A stretch of 64,000 nt of DNA from NCBI GenBank assembly GCA_910578785.1, contig CAJTSJ010000008.1, positions 26,032 through 90,031 on the forward strand, read 5' to 3'. The first letter of the stretch is position 1; the number at the start of each line of letters is the position of its first letter. The notes beneath the pieces were generated by a model, which made no database searches, was not told the origin of the DNA, and saw only the letters and a list, made by a program, of their open reading frames with translations. Positions 38,789-47,626 of this stretch are shown piece by piece. The stretch comes from an uncultured Muribaculum sp. (GTDB lineage: Bacteria; Bacteroidota; Bacteroidia; Bacteroidales; Muribaculaceae). A program made the position numbers and the translations under genes.

Positions 38789-38827
38789 AGGCCGGGACTG
38801 CAAAAGTGCAGTTCCGGCCTTCTTTAT
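38789..38827 (+). terminator. strong terminator after the GH43 gene
   Basis: A 14-bp stem with one G-U pair (38789-38802 with 38807-38820) closes an AAAG loop and is followed by TCTTTAT. Confidence 0.9.
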
Positions 38828-38971
38828 AAGGCCACATCAAAGGATGCGATGAAACTCCGAATGACAGGATTTGAGTGCTCGCCGTCCTTTGTAATCCGCC
38901 TGGGCATTAAAGCCTCCATTCCGAAGAATGGATGGGGCCCGCCATCAGACGACTAAGCTTGTCTCGGTATT

Positions 38972-39259
38972 TCATATAAATTTGATGAGTTTCCCAATCA
39001 ACTTTGATGTGGTAAATATCTTCAGCGTTTCCGGGGCTCTCTTGCCCTCCCGCTTTAATCTTATAACACAAAGATAGAAGATAAAGTTGAATTTTCCAAA
39101 TATTTTACTCCATAATCTATCCCGTGGCAGTCTGATGACGTTGCGGAAACACTGCCGGAAGCATTGTCGGGCATAGGCCGATAGTTCATCCGCCGGCTCA
39201 AGGTTTATCCCATCCTTCCGTCCTAACATAAAAAAGATAGACGCGTCATCACGACGCAT
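38972..39259 (-). CDS. possible small basic protein, 95 residues, uncertain
   Basis: An ATG-to-stop frame of 95 codons rich in Arg, Lys, Phe and Ile, with no signal peptide and no recognised domain. The start codon lies inside the inverted repeat at 39236-39264, and a repeated ARQCFRQCFRN stretch occurs in the middle. The position of the start in a repeat suggests either a repeat-borne element copied around the genome or a chance frame in non-coding DNA. I give it low confidence as a translated gene. Confidence 0.25.
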   Translation of the reverse strand: MRRDDASIFFMLGRKDGINLEPADELSAYARQCFRQCFRNVIRLPRDRLWSKIFGKFNFIFYLCVIRLKREGKRAPETLKIFTTSKLIGKLIKFI

Positions 39260-39264
39260 CTATC
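39236..39264. repeat. imperfect inverted repeat at the fimbrial locus edge
   Basis: Arms GATAGACGCGTC (39236-39247) and GACGCATCTATC (39253-39264) pair over 12 bases with one mismatch around ATCAC. The right arm runs into the 24-base repeat shared with the other end of the locus. Confidence 0.8.
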
Positions 39265-39276
39265 GACGCTACATGT
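39253..39276. repeat. 24-base direct repeat, copy 1 (left end of fimbrial locus)
   Basis: Matches 50086-50109 in the same orientation at 21 of 24 positions; the three differences are transitions at 39255, 39262 and 39275. The shared core is CGACGCTACAT. The two copies are 10,833 bases apart and bracket the whole fimbrial locus. Confidence 0.8.
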
Positions 39277-39377
39277 AAATGCCGTTCTTTCCTAACGGAA
39301 AGGCCAATTTGCTTTGTCCAATGCCGTTATTTCCATCCTAATGTTATATATATTTTTTATGTTAAGTCCTGTATGAG

Positions 39378-42300
39378 CTATTTATCACGGACACAACGCA
39401 TATACATTGTTTTACCATTAGGATTAAAAGCACACGTCTGCAAACTCTCTACAGAAAGAAGCCTTCGCTCCGTATTAATATACCTACCATAAGGCTTATA
39501 TCCTTCCATATCAAAGTATTCCTGAGTACAGGTAAGGTAATAAACTCCTCCTGTGAGAGATGATGGAGCCGCATTTCTTATGATTGACATTTCTTTCTGA
39601 TTTGGCACTCGCCAATCATTATGATTATTATATCCCGCTCCATTATTTTCTCTATTAAGAGCGCTGCATGGATTACCCTTAACCCAATCTACAGCGGTTG
39701 AATTACTATTAGCAACACCTCCGTGTATATCCTTCTCCTTCGGGGCAAACTCGAATGATGAATAACACATATTGTAATCACTTTGAACTAATTGTCCATT
39801 CTCAATAATTTCACTGTTTATAAAGTGAATAGGTATCGTACTGTATCTCTGACGTATTGACTCAGAGTCATAGTGATCCAACGATATAGTATTAGCCCCA
39901 TCATAGCTAAATGCCGGAGTAGTGCCGTCATTGTCTGTATTAGTTGGTGTCGCAGACAAATTTGTTCCAAGATTGCGGACACAGCGAACCTCCCAGAAAC
40001 CGACAGTCCAAGACTGGCCTAACTGACTCAGCGACAATCCTTCAAAGGCCCAGACCACTTCACGAGTACTTGAAAACATCTTAAACCGTGTATTATTATT
40101 CTTTCCGTCATGGTTCGACTGATTGCCAGATGTAGGATAATACAATTTATTCTCTATAGAATTATAATTCATAACCGGCGTTGACAATGAATTGCGCCCA
40201 AGAATCATTCGGAGACATTTACTGGTCGCCGGCACATACCATCTGACCTCATCGGCATCAATACGCCCGTTACCGTTGTTGTCGCGGTTGCGGTTAGTAC
40301 ACGCATTCATCGCCTCCATATATTTGTTGCGGTTTGCTTGGTTTACAGTCAGGTTCGGTTGTGGATCATATGGGCTGGATGATAAACCTTGCCCGCTGGT
40401 TGCAATCGTATTTACAAGACTTGGAACATTGAGCATATTGTCAGTAGCAGTATGCTGAGGGTATGATGCATACTGTGCAGTAATAGCCGGAACAGTCTGC
40501 ATTTCAGCTACATTCATAACATTGCCCCATTGAGAATTACCTCCGGTACTGTTCGTCAAGTATGCATACACATTATATCTGCCGTTGGTCCCGTTCATTT
40601 TATTTCCGCCATTAACAGTACTTCCCGGATATTTTGAGCGCATGTTAAGTCCGCGGGTTTCATTGACATGCTCAAGGCCTACAGCTCCGCTGACATCTGT
40701 ATCCGTCAAATCGTAATATGTCTGAATCGATTTCTGCGAAAAAGCATATTTCGATGTTATATACACACTTTGACCATCAGGCGAACGGTCTTGGCGGGTC
40801 TTTATCCAGCATGCGCGGTTAGGTTGATTTACATATCCCCGCCATGCCCCTCCGGTTTCGTTAGAAGAAGCTTCGTAAACATATTCATTTATATGAACCG
40901 TATACCAGCTCTGCGTAGCGCTTTGACCGGCCTGATTATTATAATTCGGGTATACAAGTTGGCCATTGGCATTTTTTGCTCCCAATTGATCAAGTTTTAT
41001 TACCTTTTCAGGGTTGTAGGCAGCCAACACCGTAGGTCCGGATGTTGGAATCAATTCTACCCAATCAAGGTATTTACGCTTATCCGAAGGGATTGTACTC
41101 GTTTCATCATAACTATATTGACTGCCGTTTTCCCAAGTCTCCACTATGAATCCGAATTCGTCAGACAGTCGTTCGTTATTTGAAAGGCTTATATTGAACA
41201 CTCCATAGTGTGCGTCAAGTTCATAATTGCCGTCAGATATTTGTGTCACCGAGCCTTCAAGACCGGGAATAATCTCATCGTCAAGCGCTGACGTTTCAGC
41301 TTCGACTCTAATATTGTCGAGACTGTTGATTGTCACCGTATAATTATATTTGCTGTTGCGGAAACAGTTAAAGTCCTGCGAGCGCAATGAAGCATTCGCT
41401 CCTACTGCATAACCGAGATGGACTGTAATAATAGCCGTACCGAAATTATTTGAGGCAGTTGCCCCACCAGTATTCAATCCGGCAGGACTTACGTTACACC
41501 TAATTTCAACCATAGATGCAGTATTGTTAACCGACCATTTTCCGTCCGGACAAAGAGCCGTATAAATACCTGAATTCATCCCTGAATCGGCCGAACCGGG
41601 CAATACTTCTCCTGAGTCGTTTACTTTATATTCTTTTTCACGATCGTTATATGTTGCCGCCGTTCCGTTATGCTTATTTTCCATCTGCCAGAAATCAAAC
41701 GTATAACTTCCGGTTGATGTGCCGTTTTGAAAACTTGCACGAGTGAATATATCTGGTTGAAAGAACCCTTTCGACACATCACTCTCGGACTTTACAGACA
41801 TTTCCGCCACATTCGCCTTGTTGAAAGCCACGGGCACGCGACTGCCTTCCGCGCCCGAACGGTCAAACAACCAGCTATCGGAGGGCGCATTGACTACCCT
41901 ATATGATTGTGGCGTAAGCGTGACTCCATTGCCTGGCACAAGGTTAAACTTCACATACGACACAAGCCTGCGCAAATGTATATATCCGGGCAATGTATAC
42001 TTCTTGTCCTGAGTTACCGGAATAAAGAAAGGCGTATCGTTCAACGTACTCCAATCAAGATTCTTGTCGTGCGATATATTGGAGTTTGCATAATATATTC
42101 CGCACATAGGCAGATTCTCGAGCGGCACGGTTACCGAAGGATTATCGTTAAAAGTATGTGTCAATACGGATATTGAGCAAAAATCAGTCCATGTTTCAGC
42201 TTCTGCAAGGAATTCTCTCAACGTTCCTTCCGCATAGGAACCGTCGGCATTGTACTTACGTGCAGGGCAATCTACATTAGCCACAGCCACTATAAAGCTA

Positions 42301-42647
42301 AGACCGGACTTTGTATTTATTTCATCAAGATTAAAAGGCTCATGTGTAGTAGTAGTCGACAGCCCATCCATCATAATCGATTCGCTTGTCGCTTCGCCGG
42401 TATTGGCATTATAGATTCTTACCCAAAGTGACTCCACCCGATTTGCATTCGCATCTGAAAGGTCGGCACGCGATTTAACCTCCATTTTAGGTGCCGATAC
42501 ACTGAACGACACCGATGCAGGTCTTCCGGTGGTGGAGAAGTCAAATGGTGGTTCAAAGTTTTCATCTTGACATGCAACACCTCCTAATGCAAATATTCCA
42601 ATGGAGAACGATGCGACAAGATTTGTCAATATGTTTGATAATTTCAT
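39378..42647 (-). CDS. DUF4906-type fimbrial lipoprotein, probable tip or accessory subunit
   Basis: Large exported lipoprotein of 1089 residues with lipobox FALGGVAC (Cys26) followed by QDE. The N-terminal part (about 50-460) has the fimbrillin-like pattern of beta strands and the segment NSKYNYTVTINSLDN typical of Mfa/FimA relatives. The C-terminal region (about 780-1089) carries an EF-like NRDNNGNGRIDADEVRWYVP stretch and a WRVPNQKEMSIIRN block seen in DUF4906 proteins. Size and position at the end of the operon fit a tip adhesin. It is more AT-rich than the scaffold genes of the locus, which suggests that it is exchanged between strains. Ligand unknown. Confidence 0.82.
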   Translation of the reverse strand: MKLSNILTNLVASFSIGIFALGGVACQDENFEPPFDFSTTGRPASVSFSVSAPKMEVKSRADLSDANANRVESLWVRIYNANTGEATSESIMMDGLSTTTTHEPFNLDEINTKSGLSFIVAVANVDCPARKYNADGSYAEGTLREFLAEAETWTDFCSISVLTHTFNDNPSVTVPLENLPMCGIYYANSNISHDKNLDWSTLNDTPFFIPVTQDKKYTLPGYIHLRRLVSYVKFNLVPGNGVTLTPQSYRVVNAPSDSWLFDRSGAEGSRVPVAFNKANVAEMSVKSESDVSKGFFQPDIFTRASFQNGTSTGSYTFDFWQMENKHNGTAATYNDREKEYKVNDSGEVLPGSADSGMNSGIYTALCPDGKWSVNNTASMVEIRCNVSPAGLNTGGATASNNFGTAIITVHLGYAVGANASLRSQDFNCFRNSKYNYTVTINSLDNIRVEAETSALDDEIIPGLEGSVTQISDGNYELDAHYGVFNISLSNNERLSDEFGFIVETWENGSQYSYDETSTIPSDKRKYLDWVELIPTSGPTVLAAYNPEKVIKLDQLGAKNANGQLVYPNYNNQAGQSATQSWYTVHINEYVYEASSNETGGAWRGYVNQPNRACWIKTRQDRSPDGQSVYITSKYAFSQKSIQTYYDLTDTDVSGAVGLEHVNETRGLNMRSKYPGSTVNGGNKMNGTNGRYNVYAYLTNSTGGNSQWGNVMNVAEMQTVPAITAQYASYPQHTATDNMLNVPSLVNTIATSGQGLSSSPYDPQPNLTVNQANRNKYMEAMNACTNRNRDNNGNGRIDADEVRWYVPATSKCLRMILGRNSLSTPVMNYNSIENKLYYPTSGNQSNHDGKNNNTRFKMFSSTREVVWAFEGLSLSQLGQSWTVGFWEVRCVRNLGTNLSATPTNTDNDGTTPAFSYDGANTISLDHYDSESIRQRYSTIPIHFINSEIIENGQLVQSDYNMCYSSFEFAPKEKDIHGGVANSNSTAVDWVKGNPCSALNRENNGAGYNNHNDWRVPNQKEMSIIRNAAPSSLTGGVYYLTCTQEYFDMEGYKPYGRYINTERRLLSVESLQTCAFNPNGKTMYMRCVRDK

Positions 42648-42681
42648 TTGAGCGAAATCTTTATATGATTAATGGCGTTAT

Positions 42682-44070
42682 TTAATTTATAGGAGGAATG
42701 ATTACACTATACTCTCCCCATTCACATACAGTCCACTTACCCTCAAGTAAATCTGAAGATATTCCAGTCACCTCATAACGGTAGATGTGGTTGCGAAGCA
42801 GTTCTTCAAGACCTTCTCCTGCAGCACCATCAATAAACTTGGCAAGCTTCATTGTGAACACAGGCGAACCGTTCGTATCAGCTTCTCCCGGATTGACAAC
42901 TGTCACTTCAATATGTGGATATAAATCAAAAGTGGTTGACAGAGGACTTTGCTCAATAGATTCTTGAGCGAGCACACGGCTATATTCAACGACATAAACG
43001 GAATACACACGGCATTTGTCTGTTCGTTGATTAGTGGCGCTCTCATCATAATCAAACTGCAGTAGAACGTTATTTTTATGACCTTGATCATTTATTATAG
43101 GGAGAAAATAAGTCAAATTGTCCGGCATAGTAGGACTTGTAACTTGTTCGGTGACAGCTTCGGGCCAGCATCCGCGTTCAATCATCGGTATAATTGCTCC
43201 TTTTGAAAAAAATCCGAACAACGACAGTTTCTCTATTCTCATGCGTTTGCCTTCATATGCAGTCTCATCAAATACCGAACCTTCTGGTATTTCAAGCTTA
43301 TCTACAACCTCTATTTTAGAAACCGCACGCAACATGTCAATATCCTTTCCTACACCTGATTCCGACAATTCCACAGGTGCATCGTAAGTAGAAGCCTTAA
43401 GTGCGGGCGCCGAAACTGTGAATTGTTGTAAACCCGACATTGGAATATATCTCTTTCCATCAATCGACGGTTGCCAGCTACCAGACTGATACCACATTCC
43501 GTTACCCAATTGACCCAATCCAGGCTGAACAAAGGTTCGGCGCTGATTGGCGACATCTTCTATGGTAGTTACGCCCGGGACATAGCTTACGTATTGTCCG
43601 TTGAGTCCGCGGGTGTTTGCGATTACCATTATATAGAATGTTACATCCTGGCCCGCTTTAATCCGTTCATCAAAGTATTTTTCAGTTATTGATGTAGTTA
43701 TACTATACCATGTATACTGCGTGTCGTCCTTTTCGGTGACTTCGGGGAAGATGGGGCGCAGAAGCCTGCGGTCGGCGTCGAATAGCAGAAACTGGCAGTC
43801 CGCCGTGTTGATGAAGTTCTCGGCCGGTGTGCCTGTCTGGTCGGCATAGCAGTCGTCGGCGCGCGATGGAGCTAAGGCCGGACCTTCTGATGCCTCGGCC
43901 GGACGGCCCCCTTCGGCCGAACGGGTCACAACCGTAAATCTTAGCGTGACCGCCTTGCCGTCGTCGCCCGATCCTCCGGGCGGACACGGTGAATCCTCGC
44001 TGACGCACCCTGTCAGCGACAGAGCCAGTATCGCGCCTGCGGCAAGGATATATTTGTATAATCGAGTCAT
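42682..44070 (-). CDS. Mfa1-like accessory fimbrial subunit, mosaic gene
   Basis: Lipoprotein of 462 residues with lipobox SLTGC (Cys22). The sequence LRNHIYRYEVTGI near the C-terminus matches the VRNHVYTLNVTEI segment of the major subunit encoded upstream, so it is a fimbrillin relative, probably minor or tip-proximal. The first 118 residues or so are encoded by GC-rich DNA (37 of 60 bases G or C at 43741-43800), and the rest by AT-rich DNA (21 of 60 at 43621-43680). The step near 43715 suggests that a different downstream half was joined to a conserved signal region. It lies 36 bases after the FimB/Mfa2-like gene and 34 before the DUF4906 gene. Confidence 0.8.
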   Translation of the reverse strand: MTRLYKYILAAGAILALSLTGCVSEDSPCPPGGSGDDGKAVTLRFTVVTRSAEGGRPAEASEGPALAPSRADDCYADQTGTPAENFINTADCQFLLFDADRRLLRPIFPEVTEKDDTQYTWYSITTSITEKYFDERIKAGQDVTFYIMVIANTRGLNGQYVSYVPGVTTIEDVANQRRTFVQPGLGQLGNGMWYQSGSWQPSIDGKRYIPMSGLQQFTVSAPALKASTYDAPVELSESGVGKDIDMLRAVSKIEVVDKLEIPEGSVFDETAYEGKRMRIEKLSLFGFFSKGAIIPMIERGCWPEAVTEQVTSPTMPDNLTYFLPIINDQGHKNNVLLQFDYDESATNQRTDKCRVYSVYVVEYSRVLAQESIEQSPLSTTFDLYPHIEVTVVNPGEADTNGSPVFTMKLAKFIDGAAGEGLEELLRNHIYRYEVTGISSDLLEGKWTVCEWGEYSVIIPPIN

Positions 44071-44106
44071 TTTTATTATCGGAATTTTATTGCCGTGTCT
44101 ATAGAA

Positions 44107-45204
44107 TTAGAGTTCTGTATCCTGTGGGGGCACTACGCGCCAGCCGTTGATGTAGATGCCTCCGGCCACGTACCAGTTGCGGTCTTTGTCGACGAAGAAC
44201 ATCATCGTATACACATCCTGACGGTCAAGATACTGCTGGTTGGTCAGATTGCGGTTATACTCGCCTTTCACCATCAGCAGATACTGAATCAGGTTGATGC
44301 GGATTATGTCCTCTCCGTCGGTATTGCGGCGCACGACCAGACGCGGAGTGCGGTCGGCCATCAGACGGCCCATTGTAAGCTCGGCCAGTACGCCGTTGGC
44401 TTCGGTCTGCGCGGCACGCGGAGCCACAGACTGCGGAGTGTCGGTGTCGGGTTCGTCAAACGAGGCTGAAGTCATGGTCAGCGTCCACGGACGATAGCCG
44501 AACGCTTCGGCCGATACGACTTCGTTAAGATAGTTGAGCTCCGAATTGTCGGCAGTGACGTAGAAGCTGAAGTCGTCCTCCGACAGCGACGTGCCGTCGG
44601 TGTTCTGAAGCAGTATCTGCACCACGTTCGTGTCCTTCATCAGTCTTACCGGACCTATGGTGACATTGCCGTAAGTGTCCGGAAAATCCACTCCTCGCAT
44701 GATGCCGTGGAACAGCGGGGTGATGTCGCGGTCCACGAAAAGTCCCGTCTCGGGGGTCACCGCCCCCGGAGCGCCCTGAAGAGACAGCACCGCGCCCATA
44801 GCCGACATCGGAGTCTCTGCCGACGCGGTCTTGACGGCAAACGCCGTGTGGTCTGTCATAGGCGATTCGCCGGTGGCCCACACCAGTAGGTCGTAGGTGC
44901 CGGGGAGCACTTCGACGTCCATGCAGTAGTCAGGCGATGCGAGACGTGCGCCGCTCTCGGTTTTCGACGTGACAAGCCCTCCCGCGGAGTCGTAGACGTA
45001 GAGCGTCACCGACTTAACCTCATTCGGGAAAGCATTGGCAAACTTCATGTTCATGTCGTAAGTGAAGGTGACGCGGTAGTGTACCGTACAGTCTCCTTCG
45101 TCGTCGTAGATGGCGCTGTCGCACGATGACAGCAAACTGACGGAGCCGAGTGCCATCAACGCGGTCATGATGCAGATCAAGCGTCGCATGCAAGTAAGTT
45201 TCAT
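44107..45204 (-). CDS. FimB/Mfa2-family fimbrial subunit
   Basis: Lipoprotein of 365 residues, lipobox LLSSC (Cys28), followed by DSAIYDDEGDC. The core VTFTYDMNMKFANAFPNEVKSVTLYVYD and GTYDLLVWATGE (described in parts, about 44-115) is diagnostic of the FimB/Mfa2 family, which anchors Mfa-type fimbriae to the outer membrane and limits their length in Porphyromonas. The C-terminus INGWRVVPPQDTEL resembles the LPWRIVPTQNVIL end of the major subunit, pointing to a strand used in donor-strand joining. An internal ATG (codon 6) could also be the start. A 370-base gap with a hairpin separates it from the major subunit gene. Confidence 0.85.
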   Translation of the reverse strand: MKLTCMRRLICIMTALMALGSVSLLSSCDSAIYDDEGDCTVHYRVTFTYDMNMKFANAFPNEVKSVTLYVYDSAGGLVTSKTESGARLASPDYCMDVEVLPGTYDLLVWATGESPMTDHTAFAVKTASAETPMSAMGAVLSLQGAPGAVTPETGLFVDRDITPLFHGIMRGVDFPDTYGNVTIGPVRLMKDTNVVQILLQNTDGTSLSEDDFSFYVTADNSELNYLNEVVSAEAFGYRPWTLTMTSASFDEPDTDTPQSVAPRAAQTEANGVLAELTMGRLMADRTPRLVVRRNTDGEDIIRINLIQYLLMVKGEYNRNLTNQQYLDRQDVYTMMFFVDKDRNWYVAGGIYINGWRVVPPQDTEL

Positions 45205-45574
45205 AACGGTTGGTTATATATATTTTTATTTGTTTATTATTCTTCTGTTCAGTCACCGCCGCTCACATGCGGACGGCGATATATCTTGTGGGCCTTCGGA
45301 CCGGGCCGCGGGCCTCGTTGATGTCAATTTAAGTGGACGCCCGCCTTGCGGACAAGGGCATCGGTGATTGTTGCCGGACGTCGCGCCGGCGGTTACACTA
45401 ACGGGAACCATGCCCCGTCGGGTAGAGCTGACCATAGTTCCGGTAAACGGAATGTCATGGCCTGAAATACTGTTTTATAGCGAAAAATGTGTTGCAGGGC
45501 CCGGGCCAAGGGTTCAGGGCCACAGGCCCTGCCTCACAATATAATTATCTGATTATCAAATCACAACCAAACGA
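45205..45574. other. 370-base gap inside the fimbrial operon
   Basis: No gene is visible. It is GC-rich and structured: a hairpin with partial terminator features lies at 45487-45532, and a CGCCG/CGGCG stem lies near 45256-45279. No TAnnTTTG promoter box is found on the minus strand, so the downstream genes probably depend on read-through. Confidence 0.6.
45483..45532 (-). terminator. weak terminator after the major fimbrial subunit gene
   Basis: On the minus strand an 8-bp stem GCAGGGCC/GGCCCTGC (45494-45501 with 45525-45532) is followed by six bases and then five T. The large loop and distance to the T-run suggest partial termination, leaving the major subunit in excess over the minor ones. 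Confidence 0.55.
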
Positions 45575-47572
45575 TTAAAGGATAACATTCTGAGTCGGAA
45601 CTATACGCCATGGCAATACGTTAAGACGTGCGGCTATATAGTAGTTTTCAGGATCCATCGGAGGAACGATAGGCTGGTCGTCGCTACGCAGACCAGTACC
45701 AAGACCCTTTATTTCAGTTACATTAAGGGTGTAAACATGGTTACGAACCACACCGAAGTCACCGCGACGCATATTCTCCCAATTGTAAACGTTTGCACTT
45801 GCACCATCTGCGCTGCTTGTAAGCTCTACGCCATTAAGATTCTTGCCGTAACCAAGGTGACGGATAGGAATTGAGAAGAATGCAAGACCGTTATAGAACA
45901 TCTGTGCAGTGGATACAGACCTCCAAAGAAGTTTATTGGCGGCAACCAAATTATCCTCAGCGACAGCTTCTACTGTTCCATTATTATTAAAATATACCGC
46001 AGTTCCGGGAACTCCATTCAATTGAAGTGTTACAAGACGTCCGGGAACATCCTCTCCTTCGCGAACTGAAGCGTTGGGATGTTCAACAACGAATGCACCG
46101 GCATTTGCCAAAGGAGTAGTACATGCCTGGTCTGTAAATATTACTGACTGGTTAGCAAGAAATGCGGCCTTTACAGCATCCACATCAGCATAGTAATTCG
46201 GATTGCCATCCTTTTGACCATAAAGATAGAAAGTAGTTGCATTTCCCTCTGCTCCGGTAAGCTTATAGTTACCTACGATAACTGCAGATGCCACTATTGC
46301 CTTGCTGTTGAGCGCTGTATTGGTGATGTTACCGATTGATGCAGTAGTCTCGCGAGAATAGAAGTAACCGGAAGCGGCAGTAGTCTGATTACCGGGGACG
46401 GCAGAGAAACCGGAAGTTTCATTCCATGCAATACCGGCCTCTGCAGGATTAGCATCGCTTGTGATGCCGTTGGCAATCTGATTATAGGTAAAATATCTCA
46501 ATGCATAAGGGAAGTTAGTTTCCCAACCTTCAGTGTCAGAAATATTATCAGAAACCTTCGGATAAGCATTCGCATAGTAAGAAGGTGAGCATGCCCAATA
46601 GCTACGGAAATTAGTCGGGTCATTCCATCCGTCAACACCTTCACCAGCCATACCGGTACCGTTAAATGCTGTATTCATTTCTCCCCAAGTAGCAGGAGTA
46701 GCGGAATCCATTGTGCCGACGGCACCTGTAGAGAATGCCTTGGTTACATAAGTCTTTTCATCAATGGCATTCGGACACCAGAAGGTCGGTGTAAATGACA
46801 GTGAGCCTACGGTAGACGCACCGTTTTCATCCATCACATTAACTGCATATGTCTTGATGGCATCAGGAGTCAGGTTAAGACCAATCTTGGCGGCGTAACG
46901 CTCTACGTAAATATTCAAGACACCGTCAGAATTAGGTGCAGAGACTGCTGCCTGAGCTTCTGCCTCTGTAGAAAACAGTTTAGATTCAATAATCGGGGTA
47001 GCCATTATACGAACCTGATTCTGACCTGATATAGGATTATTACCGTAGTAAACAGAATTGCTCATTGCAAAAGAGCCGTTGTTATGTACACGAACACGGG
47101 TAGTTGCTTCTACCTCTGCAAGAGTCATAGTTGAAATACCGGTCTCATCAATCGGGTTAACATAGCACATAACGTAAGCAGGTACATTCTGACCCTGGGT
47201 CATTTCAACAGGCACTACAGACGACCAGAAACGAGTCACATTATCATTATTAAAGTCATCTGTAAGATCTGGATTGTTAAACTGCTTCATTTGCGCGGTC
47301 GGGTTGCCGGCACCATCGTAGAACACAAACAGGAGCTTGCTAACAGCACTTTCGGAAACCGAACCGTCATCAAAAGTACCGTCAGGAGCATCCGAAGCCG
47401 CACGGCCGCCTGCTGTAGGAGTGCTGAGCGCCACTGAGATGTAACGGGTCTGGTCCTTTTTAACCTTGCCGTTATCGATGCCATTGTCCATGGCATCATC
47501 GGAACATGCTGTGAAAGCACCGCCCATTGCCAAGGCGGCTACTGCTCCGAAAAGAAAATTTGTTTTTTTCAT
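45575..47572 (-). CDS. Mfa1-family major fimbrial subunit
   Basis: Probable main building block of the surface fimbria, 665 residues. Lipobox AFTAC (Cys23) is followed by SDD. An N-terminal fimbrillin domain (about 40-190; YISVALSTP, VSKLLFVFYDGAGN, YVMCYVNPID) is followed by a long variable region and ends with VRNHVYTLNVTEIKG and the C-terminal strand YYIAARLNVLPWRIVPTQNVIL (last 22 residues, given in pieces as YYIAARLNV and WRIVPTQ). By analogy with P. gingivalis Mfa1, the lipoprotein is exported to the surface, trimmed near its N-terminus and polymerised by strand exchange using this C-terminal strand. It lies 54 bases downstream of the DUF3868 gene. The middle is more AT-rich than the genes upstream. 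Confidence 0.87.
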   Translation of the reverse strand: MKKTNFLFGAVAALAMGGAFTACSDDAMDNGIDNGKVKKDQTRYISVALSTPTAGGRAASDAPDGTFDDGSVSESAVSKLLFVFYDGAGNPTAQMKQFNNPDLTDDFNNDNVTRFWSSVVPVEMTQGQNVPAYVMCYVNPIDETGISTMTLAEVEATTRVRVHNNGSFAMSNSVYYGNNPISGQNQVRIMATPIIESKLFSTEAEAQAAVSAPNSDGVLNIYVERYAAKIGLNLTPDAIKTYAVNVMDENGASTVGSLSFTPTFWCPNAIDEKTYVTKAFSTGAVGTMDSATPATWGEMNTAFNGTGMAGEGVDGWNDPTNFRSYWACSPSYYANAYPKVSDNISDTEGWETNFPYALRYFTYNQIANGITSDANPAEAGIAWNETSGFSAVPGNQTTAASGYFYSRETTASIGNITNTALNSKAIVASAVIVGNYKLTGAEGNATTFYLYGQKDGNPNYYADVDAVKAAFLANQSVIFTDQACTTPLANAGAFVVEHPNASVREGEDVPGRLVTLQLNGVPGTAVYFNNNGTVEAVAEDNLVAANKLLWRSVSTAQMFYNGLAFFSIPIRHLGYGKNLNGVELTSSADGASANVYNWENMRRGDFGVVRNHVYTLNVTEIKGLGTGLRSDDQPIVPPMDPENYYIAARLNVLPWRIVPTQNVIL

Positions 47573-47626
47573 TGCAATTAAATTGATGAATAAATAGAAT
47601 AATTAATTGTTATATAATTGTTTAAA

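Larger units (their letters stand above)
38828..39377. other. 550-base intergenic region between GH43 and the fimbrial locus
   Basis: No firm gene. It holds a small hairpin CCATTC-CGAA-GAATGG near 38921-38936, a 95-codon open frame on the minus strand, a 12-bp imperfect inverted repeat at 39236-39264, one copy of the 24-base repeat found again at 50086-50109, and a short direct duplication (AATGCCGTT followed by TTTCC) near 39278 and 39321. It may be the end of a mobile or exchangeable segment. Confidence 0.5.

Noticed and set aside
39284..39298. Hairpin TTTCC-TAAC-GGAAA as a fourth crossover site
   Set aside because: It shares only CCTAA with the 17-base repeats and lacks their arms, so it is probably unrelated.
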